The translations under genes and the position numbers were made by a program. 64,000 nt of DNA from Polynucleobacter sp. MWH-UH2A (lineage in GTDB: Bacteria > Pseudomonadota > Gammaproteobacteria > Burkholderiales > Burkholderiaceae). The stretch covers positions 372,001 through 436,000 of the forward strand of contig NZ_CP061321.1 in NCBI RefSeq assembly GCF_018687195.1, read 5' to 3'. Numbering within the stretch: position 1 is the first letter of the stretch; each line of letters begins with the position of its first letter. Positions 8,215 through 18,381 of this stretch are shown piece by piece. The notes beneath the pieces were generated by a model. It saw nothing but the letters and a program-made list of their open reading frames with translations, ran no database searches and was not told the origin of the DNA.

Positions 8215-9258
8215 TTACTCGAATGTCGGGGGCTGCACCCCAAGTGCTTTATGTAGCTTGGGCGAGGTAGTGGTGTATTGCAGTTGAATCTGTTTTTCAG
8301 GGTTTAGATAGGCAGCCGCAGCAAAGGCCGCCAAGGCAGCCTCATGAAAGCCAGACAAAATGAGCTTCTTTTTTCCAGGGTAGATATTGATATCACCGAC
8401 TGCATAAATGCCTGGAATGCTAGTCTGAAATTGCTCGGTATCGACAGCGATTTGTTTGCGGTCGATATCCAATCCCCAGCCAGCGATTGGACCCAATTTT
8501 GGAGAAAGTCCAAAGAAGATCAAAAGATCATCTAATGCCAATGATTGAGAATTGCCTTCAATATCGTCCACGGTAACGTTGGTCAAAATTCCATCATGAA
8601 TATCAAGATTAGTAATTTGGCCAATCAGTAACTGAATTTTTCCGTCTGCGCAGAGATCGCGCATTTTTGCAATGGATTGGGGCGCCGCTTTAAATTCATT
8701 GCGACGATGAATTAGAGTGACGCTTGCTGCAATATTCGCAAAATACAAAGCCCAATCCAATGCGGCGTCTCCACCACCACAGATGACAACGTGTTTTCCT
8801 GAGAATCGCTCTGGCTGTTTGACGTGATAGAAAACTTGTTTCCCAACCAAGGGCTCAATACCTTCAAGGTTGAGTAGTCTGGGCTGGAAGGCGCCAACGC
8901 CAGCGGCAATAAATACGGTTTTTGCCAGGAAAGATTTATCTTGTGAGGTTTTTAAAAGAAAGCGACCATCCCCTTGTCGCTCAAGGCCGGCAACTTCTTG
9001 CCCCAAATGAAATTGCGGTTTAAACGGCTCGATTTGTTTTAGAAGATTGCTAACAAGTTCTCGACCAGTGCATACGGGCACTGCAGGAATGTCATAGATA
9101 GGCTTGTCGGGATAGAGTTCGATGCATTGACCTCCAATTTCTGGCAATGCATCTATGACGTGCACCTTAATTTCTAGGAGGCCAAGTTCAAAAACTTGAA
9201 AGAGCCCCACAGGACCTGCGCCAATGATGACTGCATCAGCTTCTGTGGGGGAGTGCAA
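8215..9258 (-). CDS. ferredoxin--NADP+ reductase, thioredoxin reductase-like type
   Basis: The 347-residue flavoprotein has an N-terminal FAD motif ([11 protein letters not shown], residues 10-20), [18 protein letters not shown], an NADPH motif ([14 protein letters not shown]) and a C-terminal [18 protein letters not shown] segment. It lacks the CxxC of thioredoxin reductase, which marks the type 2 ferredoxin-NADP+ reductases. The start is a TTG at 9258; an in-frame stop upstream and the absence of an ATG leave no better choice. The ferredoxin gene lies 35 bp upstream on the same strand and is the obvious redox partner. Confidence 0.87.
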   Translation of the reverse strand: MHSPTEADAVIIGAGPVGLFQVFELGLLEIKVHVIDALPEIGGQCIELYPDKPIYDIPAVPVCTGRELVSNLLKQIEPFKPQFHLGQEVAGLERQGDGRFLLKTSQDKSFLAKTVFIAAGVGAFQPRLLNLEGIEPLVGKQVFYHVKQPERFSGKHVVICGGGDAALDWALYFANIAASVTLIHRRNEFKAAPQSIAKMRDLCADGKIQLLIGQITNLDIHDGILTNVTVDDIEGNSQSLALDDLLIFFGLSPKLGPIAGWGLDIDRKQIAVDTEQFQTSIPGIYAVGDINIYPGKKKLILSGFHEAALAAFAAAAYLNPEKQIQLQYTTTSPKLHKALGVQPPTFE

Positions 9259-9293
9259 GGGAAATTCTCTTATTGGTTAAAAGCGCAGATGAT

Positions 9294-9617
9294 TTACTTC
9301 GCCAACTGATCGAGTTTGTTTTTGACGTCTTTCCACTCTTCTGCATCAGGAAGCGCTGCTTTAGATTTAGTGATTGAAGTCCAAGATGGAGCCAGTTCGG
9401 CGTTGAGCTTAATAAAGGCTTGTTGATCGCCTGGCACATCATCTTCAGCGTAAATTGCATTTACTGGGCACTCTGGAACACAAACTGCGCAATCGATGCA
9501 CTCGTCTGGATCAATTACCAAAAAATTAGGGCCTTCACGGAAGCAATCGACTGGGCAAACATCAACGCAGTCGGTGTATTTGCAGCGGATGCAGGATTCG
9601 GTAACAACGTAAGTCAT
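9294..9617 (-). CDS. fdxA: 7Fe-type ferredoxin
   Basis: The 107-residue protein has two cluster motifs: [14 protein letters not shown] near the N-terminus and [12 protein letters not shown] at about residues 39-50. This arrangement, with the long C-terminal extension, is that of FdxA ferredoxins carrying [3Fe-4S] and [4Fe-4S] clusters. I place the start at the ATG at 9617, because MTYVVTESC is the family N-terminus; the frame stays open further upstream. It probably exchanges electrons with the reductase encoded downstream. Confidence 0.93.
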   Translation of the reverse strand: MTYVVTESCIRCKYTDCVDVCPVDCFREGPNFLVIDPDECIDCAVCVPECPVNAIYAEDDVPGDQQAFIKLNAELAPSWTSITKSKAALPDAEEWKDVKNKLDQLAK

Positions 9618-9714
9618 GGTTTTAATGAATGGAGCCCGAAAGTTGGGGCTACTAAGTTGTAAAACATCAATTTTAGCCGAAATACCCCAATCTATTTGAG
9701 GTAAAGTTCCCCCT

Positions 9715-10728
9715 ATGAATACACAGACTAATCCCCAAAATACCAGTACAAAACCCAAAATTCTGGTCGCTAGAGCGATATTTCCTGAAGCTTTAGCTAA
9801 ATTAGAGGAGACCTTCGAGGTTCGGTCTAATCAGGAAGATGTCATTTTCACGCCCGAGCAGTTGCAAAAAGAACTCTCTGGAGTAGCGGGTGCTTTAGTA
9901 GCGGGAAGTGAGCGCATCGATGCAAATGCTTTGGCAAATGCAAAAGATTTGAAAGTCGTCGCCAATATTTCAGTGGGTTATAACAACTTTGACGTACCGG
10001 CAATTACTGCTGCTGGCGTAATGGCGACAAATACGCCGGACGTGCTAACCGATACCACAGCCGATTTTGGTTTCGCATTGCTGATGGCAACTGCTAGAAG
10101 AATTACAGAATCAGAGCATTGGGTGCGAGCAGGTCATTGGGATAAATGGTCCATTGTGAATAATCCACTCGGCATGGATTTGCATCACAGCACCATCGGC
10201 ATCATCGGTATGGGCCGTATTGGGCAGGGTATCGCTAAACGTGCGCTTGGATTTGGCATGAATGTGATTTATCACAACCGCAGTCGTTTATCAGACGCTG
10301 ATGAAAAAGCCTGCGGAGCAAAGTATGTTTCAAAGGAAGAGTTATTGCGTTCAGCCGATCACGTTGTCTTGGTTTTGCCGTACACGCCCGAGAGTCATCA
10401 CACCATTGGCGCAAAAGAAATTGCCTTGATGAAACCCACAGCAACCCTGATAAACATTGCTCGGGGCGGCATTGTGGACGATCTTGCTTTAGCCCAAGCT
10501 CTGAAAGAGAAAAAGATATTTGCTGCTGGTTTAGATGTCTTTGAAGGTGAGCCCAAAGTTAACCCTGAATTACTGAAATTAAGCAATGTTGTGCTAGCTC
10601 CGCATATTGCCAGTGCAACTGAGAAGACACGGAGAGCCATGGTGGATTTGGCTATTGAGAATCTAATAGCTGCGCTGTCCGGAAAAAAACCACCAAGCCT
10701 AATTAATGCGGAAGTTTTTAAAGGCTAA
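9715..10728 (+). CDS. D-2-hydroxyacid dehydrogenase (glyoxylate/hydroxypyruvate reductase-like)
   Basis: The 337-residue protein has the NAD(P)-binding loop [13 protein letters not shown] (about residues 161-173). The catalytic triad of the family is present: Arg in NIARGG, Glu in FEGEP and His in [17 protein letters not shown] matches the GhrB/glyoxylate reductase branch. It is expected to reduce glyoxylate or hydroxypyruvate, but the exact 2-oxoacid cannot be fixed by sequence. It is divergent from fdxA and followed by a strong terminator. Confidence 0.85.
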   Translation: MNTQTNPQNTSTKPKILVARAIFPEALAKLEETFEVRSNQEDVIFTPEQLQKELSGVAGALVAGSERIDANALANAKDLKVVANISVGYNNFDVPAITAAGVMATNTPDVLTDTTADFGFALLMATARRITESEHWVRAGHWDKWSIVNNPLGMDLHHSTIGIIGMGRIGQGIAKRALGFGMNVIYHNRSRLSDADEKACGAKYVSKEELLRSADHVVLVLPYTPESHHTIGAKEIALMKPTATLINIARGGIVDDLALAQALKEKKIFAAGLDVFEGEPKVNPELLKLSNVVLAPHIASATEKTRRAMVDLAIENLIAALSGKKPPSLINAEVFKG

Positions 10729-10761
10729 GCAATAACGATCACGAATCATGATCTACAAAAT

Positions 10762-10793
10762 AAAAAAATGCCGAGATATCTCGGCATTTTTTT
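10762..10793. terminator. bidirectional rho-independent terminator
   Basis: A near-perfect palindrome with the core ATGCCGAGA/TCTCGGCAT is flanked by seven A and seven T. It lies between the convergent hydroxyacid dehydrogenase gene and the small membrane protein gene at 10818-11111. Confidence 0.88.
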
Positions 10794-10817
10794 ATTGAGT
10801 CTAGTTAATCTAGGAAA

Positions 10818-11111
10818 TCACTCGGCTTCAATTTCTTCTGGAAGTTCTCGAAGCGCAAGTTCAATACCACCAAATTTTCCAGCAACCCAGTTGTAGACTT
10901 TGCATGCCACCCAGAGCAGACCAAAGCCCAGCAAGGCATTCAGAATTAAGGCAGACAGAACGGTAAAGCCAGGAATGGCGCCATCACGAATGAAGGCAAC
11001 AAACAAAGCAAGCAAGACAATGGGAACCGAGAAACAGAGGTAAACCAATACAAGTGTTTTGGCTGTATGTGTTGGGTCTAGGAAGGCGAGTTCTTTTTTA
11101 GTTAATTTCAT
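10818..11111 (-). CDS. small two-helix membrane protein, unknown function
   Basis: This 97-residue protein has two hydrophobic segments (about residues 18-41 and 47-71), an N-terminal positively charged stretch and an acidic C-terminus ending EELPEEIEAE. The topology suggests a small inner-membrane protein. It is encoded 12 bp downstream of moeA on the same strand, so it could be the last gene of the moaA-mobA-moeA unit, though nothing in it suggests a molybdenum role. I do not recognise a named family. Confidence 0.65.
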   Translation of the reverse strand: MKLTKKELAFLDPTHTAKTLVLVYLCFSVPIVLLALFVAFIRDGAIPGFTVLSALILNALLGFGLLWVACKVYNWVAGKFGGIELALRELPEEIEAE

Positions 11112-11123
11112 GATGGTGCAATC

Positions 11124-12440
11124 TTAAAGCAGTCCATCAAAAAGCGCTATATCTACCCACTCACCAGCAGCAACATTTCCTTGTTCGTGATTCAGAATGA
11201 CGAAGCAGTTTGCCTCACTCATAGAGCGCAAAATACCTGCGCCTTGACTGCCTGTGAGTTTTACACTGGGCTTGCCTTCTGCATTGCGCCCTAGGATGGC
11301 GCGCTGAAATTCCGTACGGCCTGGTTTTTTCCGAATCGCTGTTTCAGAGATAGCTTGCACTAATGGAGCCTCTGTTTGGCTTGCACCATTGAGTTGCAGT
11401 AAAGCGCTACGAACAAATTGATAGAAGGTCACCATGACGGCAACAGGGTTGCCAGGCAGGCCAAAGAATAGGGTTTTGCTCGCTGAAACCTTACCGGGAA
11501 CTGGCCTTAATGTGCCAAATGCCATGGGGCGTCCTGGCCGCATTGCGATTTTCCAGAAGCCGACATCTCCTAGTTCTTGCATGATTTGTTTTGTGAAATC
11601 CGCTTCCCCAACGGATACCCCACCAGAGGAAATCAGCACATCTGCTTTTGAGGCTGCATCAATAAAGGCATTCTTGAGTGAGGTCGGATCATCGCGCACA
11701 ATTCCGCAGTCAATAATTTCGAGATTGAGGCGATTGAGAAGTCCGGTCAAGCTGTAGCGATTACTGTCATAAATGCTGCCAACATCCAAAGTTTGATCTA
11801 GGGAGCGAAGTTCGTTCCCGGAAGATAGAATCGCGACCTTCAATTTGCGCTTTACTTTGAGCGCGCTAATGCCGAGTGAAGCGGCTAAACCTAGGTCCGA
11901 TGGACGCAGTAATCTTCCTGCAAAAATGGCTGGCTTACCCTTTTGCAGATCTTCTCCACGTAAGCGCCGATTTTCACCAGCCTTCAGTTGATTGGCTTGA
12001 AAGCGGACATGCTCAGAATCGGGGCTAGTTGTAAATTCCTGAGGAATGACAGTATTGCAATCGCTTGGCATCACTGCGCCAGTCATGATCTTGAGGCATT
12101 CGCCGCTGGCAATCGTGCCTGTAAAGGGTTTGCCAGCTAGGGCAGTCCCTACAACGCGTAGGCTGATCTCAGTTTGACCGCCTTCTAAACATTTCCCATG
12201 AAACGCATAGCCATCCATGGCCGAATTATCTGCGGCTGGTACATCGATGGGTGACAGCAGGTCTTGCGCCAGAATGCGATTAATGGCTTGATCAAGTGGA
12301 ACGGTTTCAATAGTGCCGTGAGTATTGCTTAATTGTGCCTCTTGTAAAAGTTCATTTACTAAATTAGCAATTGCCTTTCGGGCTTCATCCACATGTAGTG
12401 ATGAAGTAAGTAATATTGGATCATTAGGTGATTGACTCAT
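11124..12440 (-). CDS. moeA: molybdopterin molybdenumtransferase (copy 1)
   Basis: The 438-residue protein shows MoeA landmarks: VPAADNSAMDGYAFHG, GKPFTGTIASGECLKIMTGA, LKAGENRRLRGEDLQKG, SSGGVSVGEADF and FFGLPGNPVAVMVTFYQFV. MoeA inserts molybdate into adenylylated molybdopterin. Its ATG overlaps the mobA stop (ATGA), giving a tight moaA-mobA-moeA unit. A second, clearly divergent MoeA is encoded at 62319-63572. The N-terminus here is about 20 residues longer than in copy 2. Confidence 0.93.
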   Translation of the reverse strand: MSQSPNDPILLTSSLHVDEARKAIANLVNELLQEAQLSNTHGTIETVPLDQAINRILAQDLLSPIDVPAADNSAMDGYAFHGKCLEGGQTEISLRVVGTALAGKPFTGTIASGECLKIMTGAVMPSDCNTVIPQEFTTSPDSEHVRFQANQLKAGENRRLRGEDLQKGKPAIFAGRLLRPSDLGLAASLGISALKVKRKLKVAILSSGNELRSLDQTLDVGSIYDSNRYSLTGLLNRLNLEIIDCGIVRDDPTSLKNAFIDAASKADVLISSGGVSVGEADFTKQIMQELGDVGFWKIAMRPGRPMAFGTLRPVPGKVSASKTLFFGLPGNPVAVMVTFYQFVRSALLQLNGASQTEAPLVQAISETAIRKKPGRTEFQRAILGRNAEGKPSVKLTGSQGAGILRSMSEANCFVILNHEQGNVAAGEWVDIALFDGLL

Positions 12441-13039
12441 GACGCCGCCTCAAGAGATTGCAATTCTTCTGGAGTATTGGCATTTGCAAAGGCTTGGGCA
12501 TCATCAAAAATGACTGTGCCACTTTTGAGTTCTTTGAACCAGCGATCAATTTTGAGATCACCTTTGCTTAAAAACGAATTTAAAGAATCTTGCAAATTTG
12601 TACGCATCAAACAAAAAACGGGTTGTGCCCAAACCTCCCCATCAGTCTCTTTACTAGATGCGTAGACTAAATCCAATTCGTTGCGCTCTAGCTCGTTAGC
12701 AAGCTTGAGGCCTAGATCTTCCGGGAATAAAGGTGAATCGCAGGGAGTGGTCAGTAAATAAGGAGTCTTGCAATTCTTAAGACCCATTAGGAATCCTGCA
12801 AGCGGGCCTGAGAAGTCGGGGGTCTCGTCCATGATGACGGGGTAGCCATAGGCGGCGTACTTGGTAATGTTGCGATTGGCATTAATCAGAATAAATCCAA
12901 CCTGCGTTTTCAGTCGTTGGATAGTTGCTTCAATTAATGGTTTTTGATGAAAGGGAACAAGGCCTTTATCAATTCCGCCCATGCGTTGCGCACGACCACC
13001 AGCCAATATCAAGCCTGTAATTTGTTTAGCGGAAATCAT
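12437..13039 (-). CDS. mobA: molybdenum cofactor guanylyltransferase
   Basis: The 200-residue protein has the nucleotidyltransferase signature LILAGGRAQRMGGIDKGLVP at residues 10-29, then PLAGFLMGL and TPCDSPLFP with the metal-binding Asp. MobA attaches GMP to molybdopterin to make the guanine dinucleotide cofactor used by DMSO reductase-family enzymes. The Arg-Met-Gly-Gly-x-Asp-Lys-Gly pattern favours MobA over the cytidylyl homologue MocA. Start and stop overlap the neighbours (TAATG with moaA, ATGA with moeA), indicating translational coupling. Confidence 0.92.
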   Translation of the reverse strand: MISAKQITGLILAGGRAQRMGGIDKGLVPFHQKPLIEATIQRLKTQVGFILINANRNITKYAAYGYPVIMDETPDFSGPLAGFLMGLKNCKTPYLLTTPCDSPLFPEDLGLKLANELERNELDLVYASSKETDGEVWAQPVFCLMRTNLQDSLNSFLSKGDLKIDRWFKELKSGTVIFDDAQAFANANTPEELQSLEAAS

Positions 13040-14175
13040 TAACCACCTATGTAAGACATTTCAACCTTGCGACCACCGGTTGATTGATCTGCTGTGTGTG
13101 ATCCCCGAATTTCTGAATAGTGATCATCACGGGTAGACCACGTATTCATGATGGCGTTGGCAATTTCTAAATCAGTCTTGCCTGAGCGCAAAAGGGTTTT
13201 GAAATCAAATCCTGAATTAGCAAACAGACATAAATACATTTGGCCATCTGTAGAGATTCTGGCGCGGGTACATTCATGGCAAAAGGTTTGGGTGACGCTG
13301 GAAATCACCCCAATTTCACCGCTGCCATCTTGATAGCGCCAGCGCTGCGCTACCTCGCCTGTGTAGTTTGGCTCTGCTGATACCAATGGGAATGCTTCAT
13401 TGATGCGGGCAATCACCTCTTTGGAGGGAAGAACTTCGGTCATGTTCCAGCCATTCGAACTGCCAACATCCATAAATTCAATAAAGCGCAGGATGATGCC
13501 ACTGCCTTTGAAGTGCTTGGCCATCGCAACGATCTCGTGATCGTTTGTACCTTTCTTCACCACCATATTGACTTTGATGTTCTCAAAGCCTACTTCTTGT
13601 GCGGCCGCAATGCCATCCAAAACATCAGCAACTGGAAAATCCACATCATTCATTTTCCGAAAGACTGCATCATCTAATCCATCAAGACTCACGGTGAGTC
13701 TATGTAAGCCCGCAGCTTTAAGACCGGCTGCCTTTTTGCGCAAAATACTGCCATTAGTGGTTAGCGTTAAATCTAATGGTTTGCCTGCTGGAGTGCGAAT
13801 GGCTGCCAGCATTTCAATGAGTACTTCCAGATTTTTACGAAGTAAAGGCTCGCCACCAGTCAAGCGAATTTTTTCAACGCCTAGACCGGAGAAAATGGTC
13901 GTTAGACGAGTAATTTCTTCAAAGCTTAATAATTCTTTGTGAGCAAGGTAAGGGTAGTTTTGATCGAATACTTCCTTTGGCATGCAGTAAGTGCAGCGGA
14001 AGTTGCAACGATCTGTTACTGAGATGCGTAGATCACGTAAGGAGCGACCGCGAGTATCTTTAGTGTGACCATGAGGTGAATGCAATTGCGTGCCAATGCT
14101 TGGTGCAAGGCCTTTGCCTTCATCAATGCGAATGGGGATAACTTTAGATGGATTGGGAATTGCTTTTTCGACCAT
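13039..14175 (-). CDS. moaA: GTP 3',8-cyclase (molybdenum cofactor step 1)
   Basis: The 378-residue radical SAM enzyme has the N-terminal cluster motif [10 protein letters not shown] at about residues 57-66. A second, C-terminal cluster is held by CHECTRARI and a third Cys in MYLCLF. GGEPLLR marks SAM binding, and the protein ends in the conserved Gly-Gly needed for activation. It is about 45 residues longer at the N-terminus than E. coli MoaA. It rearranges GTP to 3',8-cyclo-GTP for cPMP synthesis. moaC and moaB are not in the window; moaD and moaE are at the far right end. Confidence 0.95.
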   Translation of the reverse strand: MVEKAIPNPSKVIPIRIDEGKGLAPSIGTQLHSPHGHTKDTRGRSLRDLRISVTDRCNFRCTYCMPKEVFDQNYPYLAHKELLSFEEITRLTTIFSGLGVEKIRLTGGEPLLRKNLEVLIEMLAAIRTPAGKPLDLTLTTNGSILRKKAAGLKAAGLHRLTVSLDGLDDAVFRKMNDVDFPVADVLDGIAAAQEVGFENIKVNMVVKKGTNDHEIVAMAKHFKGSGIILRFIEFMDVGSSNGWNMTEVLPSKEVIARINEAFPLVSAEPNYTGEVAQRWRYQDGSGEIGVISSVTQTFCHECTRARISTDGQMYLCLFANSGFDFKTLLRSGKTDLEIANAIMNTWSTRDDHYSEIRGSHTADQSTGGRKVEMSYIGG

Positions 14176-14276
14176 ATCCCCAATTATGGCTTTGAAACCA
14201 GCTTTCTGCCAAACCGCCCAAAATCCTTTTGGGATATCGGGCGGCTTAGAGAAAAGAGGTTTGGGTGCTAACTGTC

Positions 14277-16895
14277 TTAAACGGTTTTTTCTTGGCCGCC
14301 AGTTTCCACGAGGACCATAGGACCTTCAGGAAGTGTTGCGGCAGGCTTTGGTGTGCGACCTAAGTTATGCACTACTGTCTCAGCTTGAATTTGTGTTTGC
14401 ACTTCTGCATGCTTGGATGTATCAGTTGCAACCCAAATCATGCCTGCGGATTGCACAACGCTATGTAGCGGAGTTTCTTCGAGTGCTTGGAAAGCCACCT
14501 TTGGAAGCTCTGGTACAGGCTTGGCAATCACTTCAATGGCGCTTACAGAAGCAGCTGTTGCAGGTGCTGGTGATGTTGCTGGAACTGGTGCTGCAGCAGG
14601 AGTATTTTGCTCGGAGCGAGATTCACGTGGTGGGCGTGATGAGCGCTCAGATCGCCCTTGCTTTTGGCTTGCAGGCTTAGCATTACTAAAACTGCTCACA
14701 ATGTTTTGAATCGGCATGCTCGCAGATGCGCCAGCCATTCCTACGGGGGGTCCGCTGAAAGGGCTGACAGATGCAGTAGATCCCTCAGATGAGGCGCTGC
14801 CACGTTCATTGCGATTGCGTCCGCGACCACGACGATTGCGACCACGACCACGACGCTCCTCACCATCAGCGCCGGTAGCTGCTTCATTGCCAGGAGCTGC
14901 TTCTGTTGCAGGTGTTACTGCCGCAGCATTAGCTTGATTGTTGTTGCGGTTTGCGTTTTGCTCAGTCTTCGGACCGCTTTGATTGCCTTGGTTGCGATTG
15001 TTGTTGCGGTTATTGCCATTGCGATTATTCGCGCCTTCAGCATTTCCACCTTCTGCAGCATTTGCAGCTGGACGTTCGCCACGACGATTACGTCCGCGAT
15101 TGCGGTCACGGTTATTGCCATTGCGACCTTGATTGCGACCACGGTTACCACTTGGTGCTGTCTTTTCTTCTACCGCTGGAGAGGAAGAAAGGAGTTTTTT
15201 GATGAAGCCAAAGAAGCCGCCAGAACTCTCTGTTGTGGTTTTCTCTGCGCGTGCAGGACGTGGCTGAGCCACTGGCGCAGGTTGTGTTGGAGTAATGCCC
15301 TTAACAGCTGCCTCTGGGCGCGCTTTCACATCCGCGTCTTTACGACTTACTGTCGTATCAGTCTCTAGTTCACGCGCAGCTTCTTCAGCCATCACATAGC
15401 TAGCTTTTTGATCATCCAAACGAGGATCGTCATGGCGTAAGCGCTCAAGCTTGTAATGTGGAGTCTCTAAATGCTTGTTCGGAACCAAGAGTACGTTGAC
15501 CTTGAAGCGTGTTTCGATCTTGATCACTTCAGCACGTTTCTCATTTAACAAGAATGCGGCTACTTCAACCGGAACCTGAGTATGAATCGCCGCAGTATTC
15601 TCTTTCATAGCCTCTTCTTGAATGATCCGTAGCACTTGCAATGCAGATGATTCAGCATCACGAATATGACCAGTGCCATTACAGCGTGGACAGGTTACGT
15701 GGCTACCTTCGGAAAGTGCAGGACGCAAACGTTGGCGTGACATTTCCATCAAGCCAAATTTAGAGATCTTGCCCATCTGTACACGGGCACGATCATGGCG
15801 CAGGGCATCACGTAAGCGATTCTCAACGTCTTTTTGTGCTTTGCTTGACTCCATGTCGATGAAGTCAATCACAATCAAGCCGCCCAAGTCACGCAGACGT
15901 GCTTGACGAGCAATTTCATCGGCAGCTTCTAAGTTCGTGCGAGTCGCAGTTTCTTCAATATCAGAACCACGAGTTGCGCGAGCGGAGTTAACGTCGACAG
16001 AAACAAGCGCTTCTGTGTGGTCGATCACGATTGCGCCGCCAGATGGCAATGGCACAGTACGAGAGTATGCGGTCTCGATTTGATGTTCGATTTGGAAACG
16101 AGAGAAAAGCGGCACATCATCTTGATAGCGCTTTACTCGTGGCAAGTTATCCGGCATGACCACTGACATAAAGGCAGCGGCTTGCTCATAGATATCGTCG
16201 GTATCAATGAGGATCTCACCAATATCTGGCTGGAAGTAATCGCGGATCGCGCGAATCACCAAGCTAGATTCAAGGTAAATGAGTAATGGTGCAGAGTTGC
16301 CTTTGGCAGCCTCATCAATCGCTTTCCACAATTGCAAGAGATAGCTTAAGTCCCACTGCAGTTCAGTAGCGTCACGCCCAATACCTGCTGTTCGAGCAAT
16401 AATGCTCATGCCATCAGGCACTTCTAATTGAGCCATCGCTTCACGGAGTTCTTGACGGTCTTCGCCTTCAATGCGACGAGAAACGCCACCTCCACGAGGG
16501 TTATTTGGCATTAATACCAAGTAGCGTCCAGCTAATGAGATAAAGGAGGTAAGCGCAGCGCCTTTTTGGCCGCGCTCTTCTTTTTCTACCTGAACAATGA
16601 TTTCTTGACCTTCGCGTAGGGCATCCTTAATGGATGCGTTGCGAACATCAATACCTTCCTTGAAATAGGCTCTAGCAACCTCCTTAAATGGCAGGAAGCC
16701 ATGACGCTCTTCACCATAGTTAACAAAGCAGGCCTCAAGGGAAGGCTCAATACGAGTAATAACACCTTTGTAAATATTGCCTTTGCGCTGTTCGCGACCG
16801 GCAGCTTCGATATCAATATCGATAAGTTTTTGGCCATCGACGATGGCAACACGCAACTCTTCTTGTTGAGTTGCATTAAACAACATGCGTTTCAT
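14277..16895 (-). CDS. rne: ribonuclease E
   Basis: The 872-residue endonuclease starts [21 protein letters not shown], followed by the S1 domain (about 35-120). The RNase H-like/DNase I catalytic core contains [15 protein letters not shown] and [14 protein letters not shown], with catalytic aspartates. The Zn-link is [11 protein letters not shown]. The C-terminal third is disordered, Arg/Asn-rich and low-complexity (coding positions about 14800-15180), as in RNA-binding degradosome scaffolds, and ends in a conserved acidic-to-hydrophobic tail. It processes rRNA and tRNA and starts mRNA decay. The reverse strand of the repeat region holds several open frames that are composition artefacts. 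Confidence 0.95.
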   Translation of the reverse strand: MKRMLFNATQQEELRVAIVDGQKLIDIDIEAAGREQRKGNIYKGVITRIEPSLEACFVNYGEERHGFLPFKEVARAYFKEGIDVRNASIKDALREGQEIIVQVEKEERGQKGAALTSFISLAGRYLVLMPNNPRGGGVSRRIEGEDRQELREAMAQLEVPDGMSIIARTAGIGRDATELQWDLSYLLQLWKAIDEAAKGNSAPLLIYLESSLVIRAIRDYFQPDIGEILIDTDDIYEQAAAFMSVVMPDNLPRVKRYQDDVPLFSRFQIEHQIETAYSRTVPLPSGGAIVIDHTEALVSVDVNSARATRGSDIEETATRTNLEAADEIARQARLRDLGGLIVIDFIDMESSKAQKDVENRLRDALRHDRARVQMGKISKFGLMEMSRQRLRPALSEGSHVTCPRCNGTGHIRDAESSALQVLRIIQEEAMKENTAAIHTQVPVEVAAFLLNEKRAEVIKIETRFKVNVLLVPNKHLETPHYKLERLRHDDPRLDDQKASYVMAEEAARELETDTTVSRKDADVKARPEAAVKGITPTQPAPVAQPRPARAEKTTTESSGGFFGFIKKLLSSSPAVEEKTAPSGNRGRNQGRNGNNRDRNRGRNRRGERPAANAAEGGNAEGANNRNGNNRNNNRNQGNQSGPKTEQNANRNNNQANAAAVTPATEAAPGNEAATGADGEERRGRGRNRRGRGRNRNERGSASSEGSTASVSPFSGPPVGMAGASASMPIQNIVSSFSNAKPASQKQGRSERSSRPPRESRSEQNTPAAAPVPATSPAPATAASVSAIEVIAKPVPELPKVAFQALEETPLHSVVQSAGMIWVATDTSKHAEVQTQIQAETVVHNLGRTPKPAATLPEGPMVLVETGGQEKTV

Positions 16896-17279
16896 AACAC
16901 TCTCCTGTTTGGGAGGTGGAAGTAAGCCGGTGCGTTAGGGGACAGATTGAATACCGCCTTGGACTAAGCCATAGCGGTGTGAAAGTGTGGAGCATGCAAA
17001 TCTGGGCACTTTTTGCCTAGTTCACCCAGTTAACGTTTGGTTAAATCGGTGCCACACTTGACGATCGCCGCAGAGACCTCCTTTAGGTCATCGATGCAGG
17101 CGCGCGCCTGAAAACTGTCATCTAATCGCGGGTCGCGGCATACGGCACACCAACCCTGCGCCTCATTTAACAGGGGAGGGGCAACCCCGGGAGTCTATTT
17201 AAGGGCGACTCCAAGCTCCAATATTCATACCGAACTTCGGTAGGGATCTAGTCAAAAATCGGCTAGAGCGTTGATTATA
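16896..17279 (-). promoter_or_regulatory. long structured rne leader with upstream -10 box
   Basis: This is the only gene-free stretch over 300 bp (16896-17355). On the minus strand a perfect TATAAT lies at 17279-17274, which would give a leader of about 370 nt before the rne ATG; no good -35 is seen. The leader can fold into several hairpins: ACCGAA/TTCGGT near 17229-17242, CAGGCG/CGCCTG at 17097-17110, GACCT/AGGTC at 17075-17089, and a longer ACCGC/GCGGT element near 16952-16978. In E. coli a 361-nt rne leader mediates RNase E autoregulation, and the same role is inferred here. TTGACA at 17319-17324 may serve rluC on the plus strand. Confidence 0.55.
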
Positions 17280-17355
17280 CGGCACAAGTTGAATGAGAAT
17301 GGGGTATTGTTGAGTCCCTTGACACCTTTTTTCGGGGTGGCAAGAGAAATAAACC

Positions 17356-18381
17356 ATGAAATCCAACCCAGTTTCTAAGTCTAAAGTAGCCCAAGCGCGA
17401 GCACCAGCGGCAGTTCATTTGCAGACTATTGGCCCGGAAGAGGCCGGCCAACGCCTGGACAACTATTTGCTGCGTTGGGCAAAAGGGGTTCCTAAAAGCC
17501 ATGTTTATCGAATTATTCGCTCAGGTGAGGTCCGGGTAAATAAGAAGCGAGCAGAGCCAACCACTCGCTTAGTTGAGGGTGATGTGGTCCGAGTTCCCCC
17601 CGTCAGAATTGCTGAGCAAGCTCAAATGGCTAGCGTGAATGCTGCACAAACCAAGTCACGGGCCCATGCTTATTTGGACAAAATGCCAGTTTTGTTTGAG
17701 GATGAGGCGCTGTTAATTGTGGATAAACCATCCGGACTTGCTGTTCATGGTGGATCTGGAATTGCTCTGGGGGTAATTGAGACCTTGCGGATTGCTCGCC
17801 CCGAACTGAAGTTTTTGGAGTTGGTGCATCGTTTAGATAGAGATACTTCAGGAGTTCTGTTACTTGCCAAAAAGCGTAGCGCTTTGGTGGAGATGCATCG
17901 TCAGATACGTGAGAATCAAACAGACAAGCGCTATTACTTACTTGCCCATGGTGAAATTAAACAGGGCGCACAAGTGATGCAACTTAAATATCCCCTGCAT
18001 AAATACTTGTTGGCCAATGGCGAGCGTCGTGTGCGCGTTGACCCAGAGGGCTTGCCAAGTCATACGGCCTTGCGAGTGAATAAGGTGATGAGACGCGAAG
18101 ATGTAGCTATTACCTTAGCTGAAGCTCAATTAAAAACAGGACGCACTCATCAAATACGTGTGCATCTTCAAAAATTAGGACACGCTATTTTGGGCGACGA
18201 TAAATACGGCTTTGAAGATCAAGATAAGCAGATCAAGTCCAAGCGCTTGTATTTGCATGCACATCTTGCTGGCTTCACTCATCCGCGTACCGGTGAGAAG
18301 ATGCGCATTGAATCCCCTATACCGGCCGAATTTACCACCATGATGAAAACCTTTGAGCAAGTAAACAGTACCCAAGAATGA
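17356..18381 (+). CDS. rluC: 23S rRNA pseudouridine synthase, RluC type
   Basis: The 341-residue protein has an N-terminal S4 domain (about 30-90, QRLDNYLLRWAKGVPKSHVYR) and a pseudouridine synthase domain with the catalytic D161 in HRLDRDTSG. KTGRTHQIRVHL follows in the C-terminal part. RluC modifies positions 955, 2504 and 2580 of 23S rRNA in E. coli. The divergent position beside rne is the same as in E. coli, which supports RluC over RluD. The stop overlaps the next ATG. Confidence 0.92.
   Translation: MKSNPVSKSKVAQARAPAAVHLQTIGPEEAGQRLDNYLLRWAKGVPKSHVYRIIRSGEVRVNKKRAEPTTRLVEGDVVRVPPVRIAEQAQMASVNAAQTKSRAHAYLDKMPVLFEDEALLIVDKPSGLAVHGGSGIALGVIETLRIARPELKFLELVHRLDRDTSGVLLLAKKRSALVEMHRQIRENQTDKRYYLLAHGEIKQGAQVMQLKYPLHKYLLANGERRVRVDPEGLPSHTALRVNKVMRREDVAITLAEAQLKTGRTHQIRVHLQKLGHAILGDDKYGFEDQDKQIKSKRLYLHAHLAGFTHPRTGEKMRIESPIPAEFTTMMKTFEQVNSTQE

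Noticed and set aside
11434..11757. 107-codon plus-strand frame inside moeA
   Set aside because: Shadow of the moeA coding frame; composition mirrors the codon use of the real gene and no domain is seen.
14413..15368. Several open frames on the plus strand opposite the 3' half of rne, up to 144 codons
   Set aside because: They lie antisense to the low-complexity Arg/Asn-rich region; repeated codons on the coding strand keep the other strand free of stops. Their translations are biased and without recognisable domains or ribosome binding sites.
17030..17090. Possible short leader peptide after the AAAGGAGGT in the rne leader
   Set aside because: No ATG, GTG or TTG lies at a suitable distance downstream; the next in-frame codons start only from GTC or ATC.
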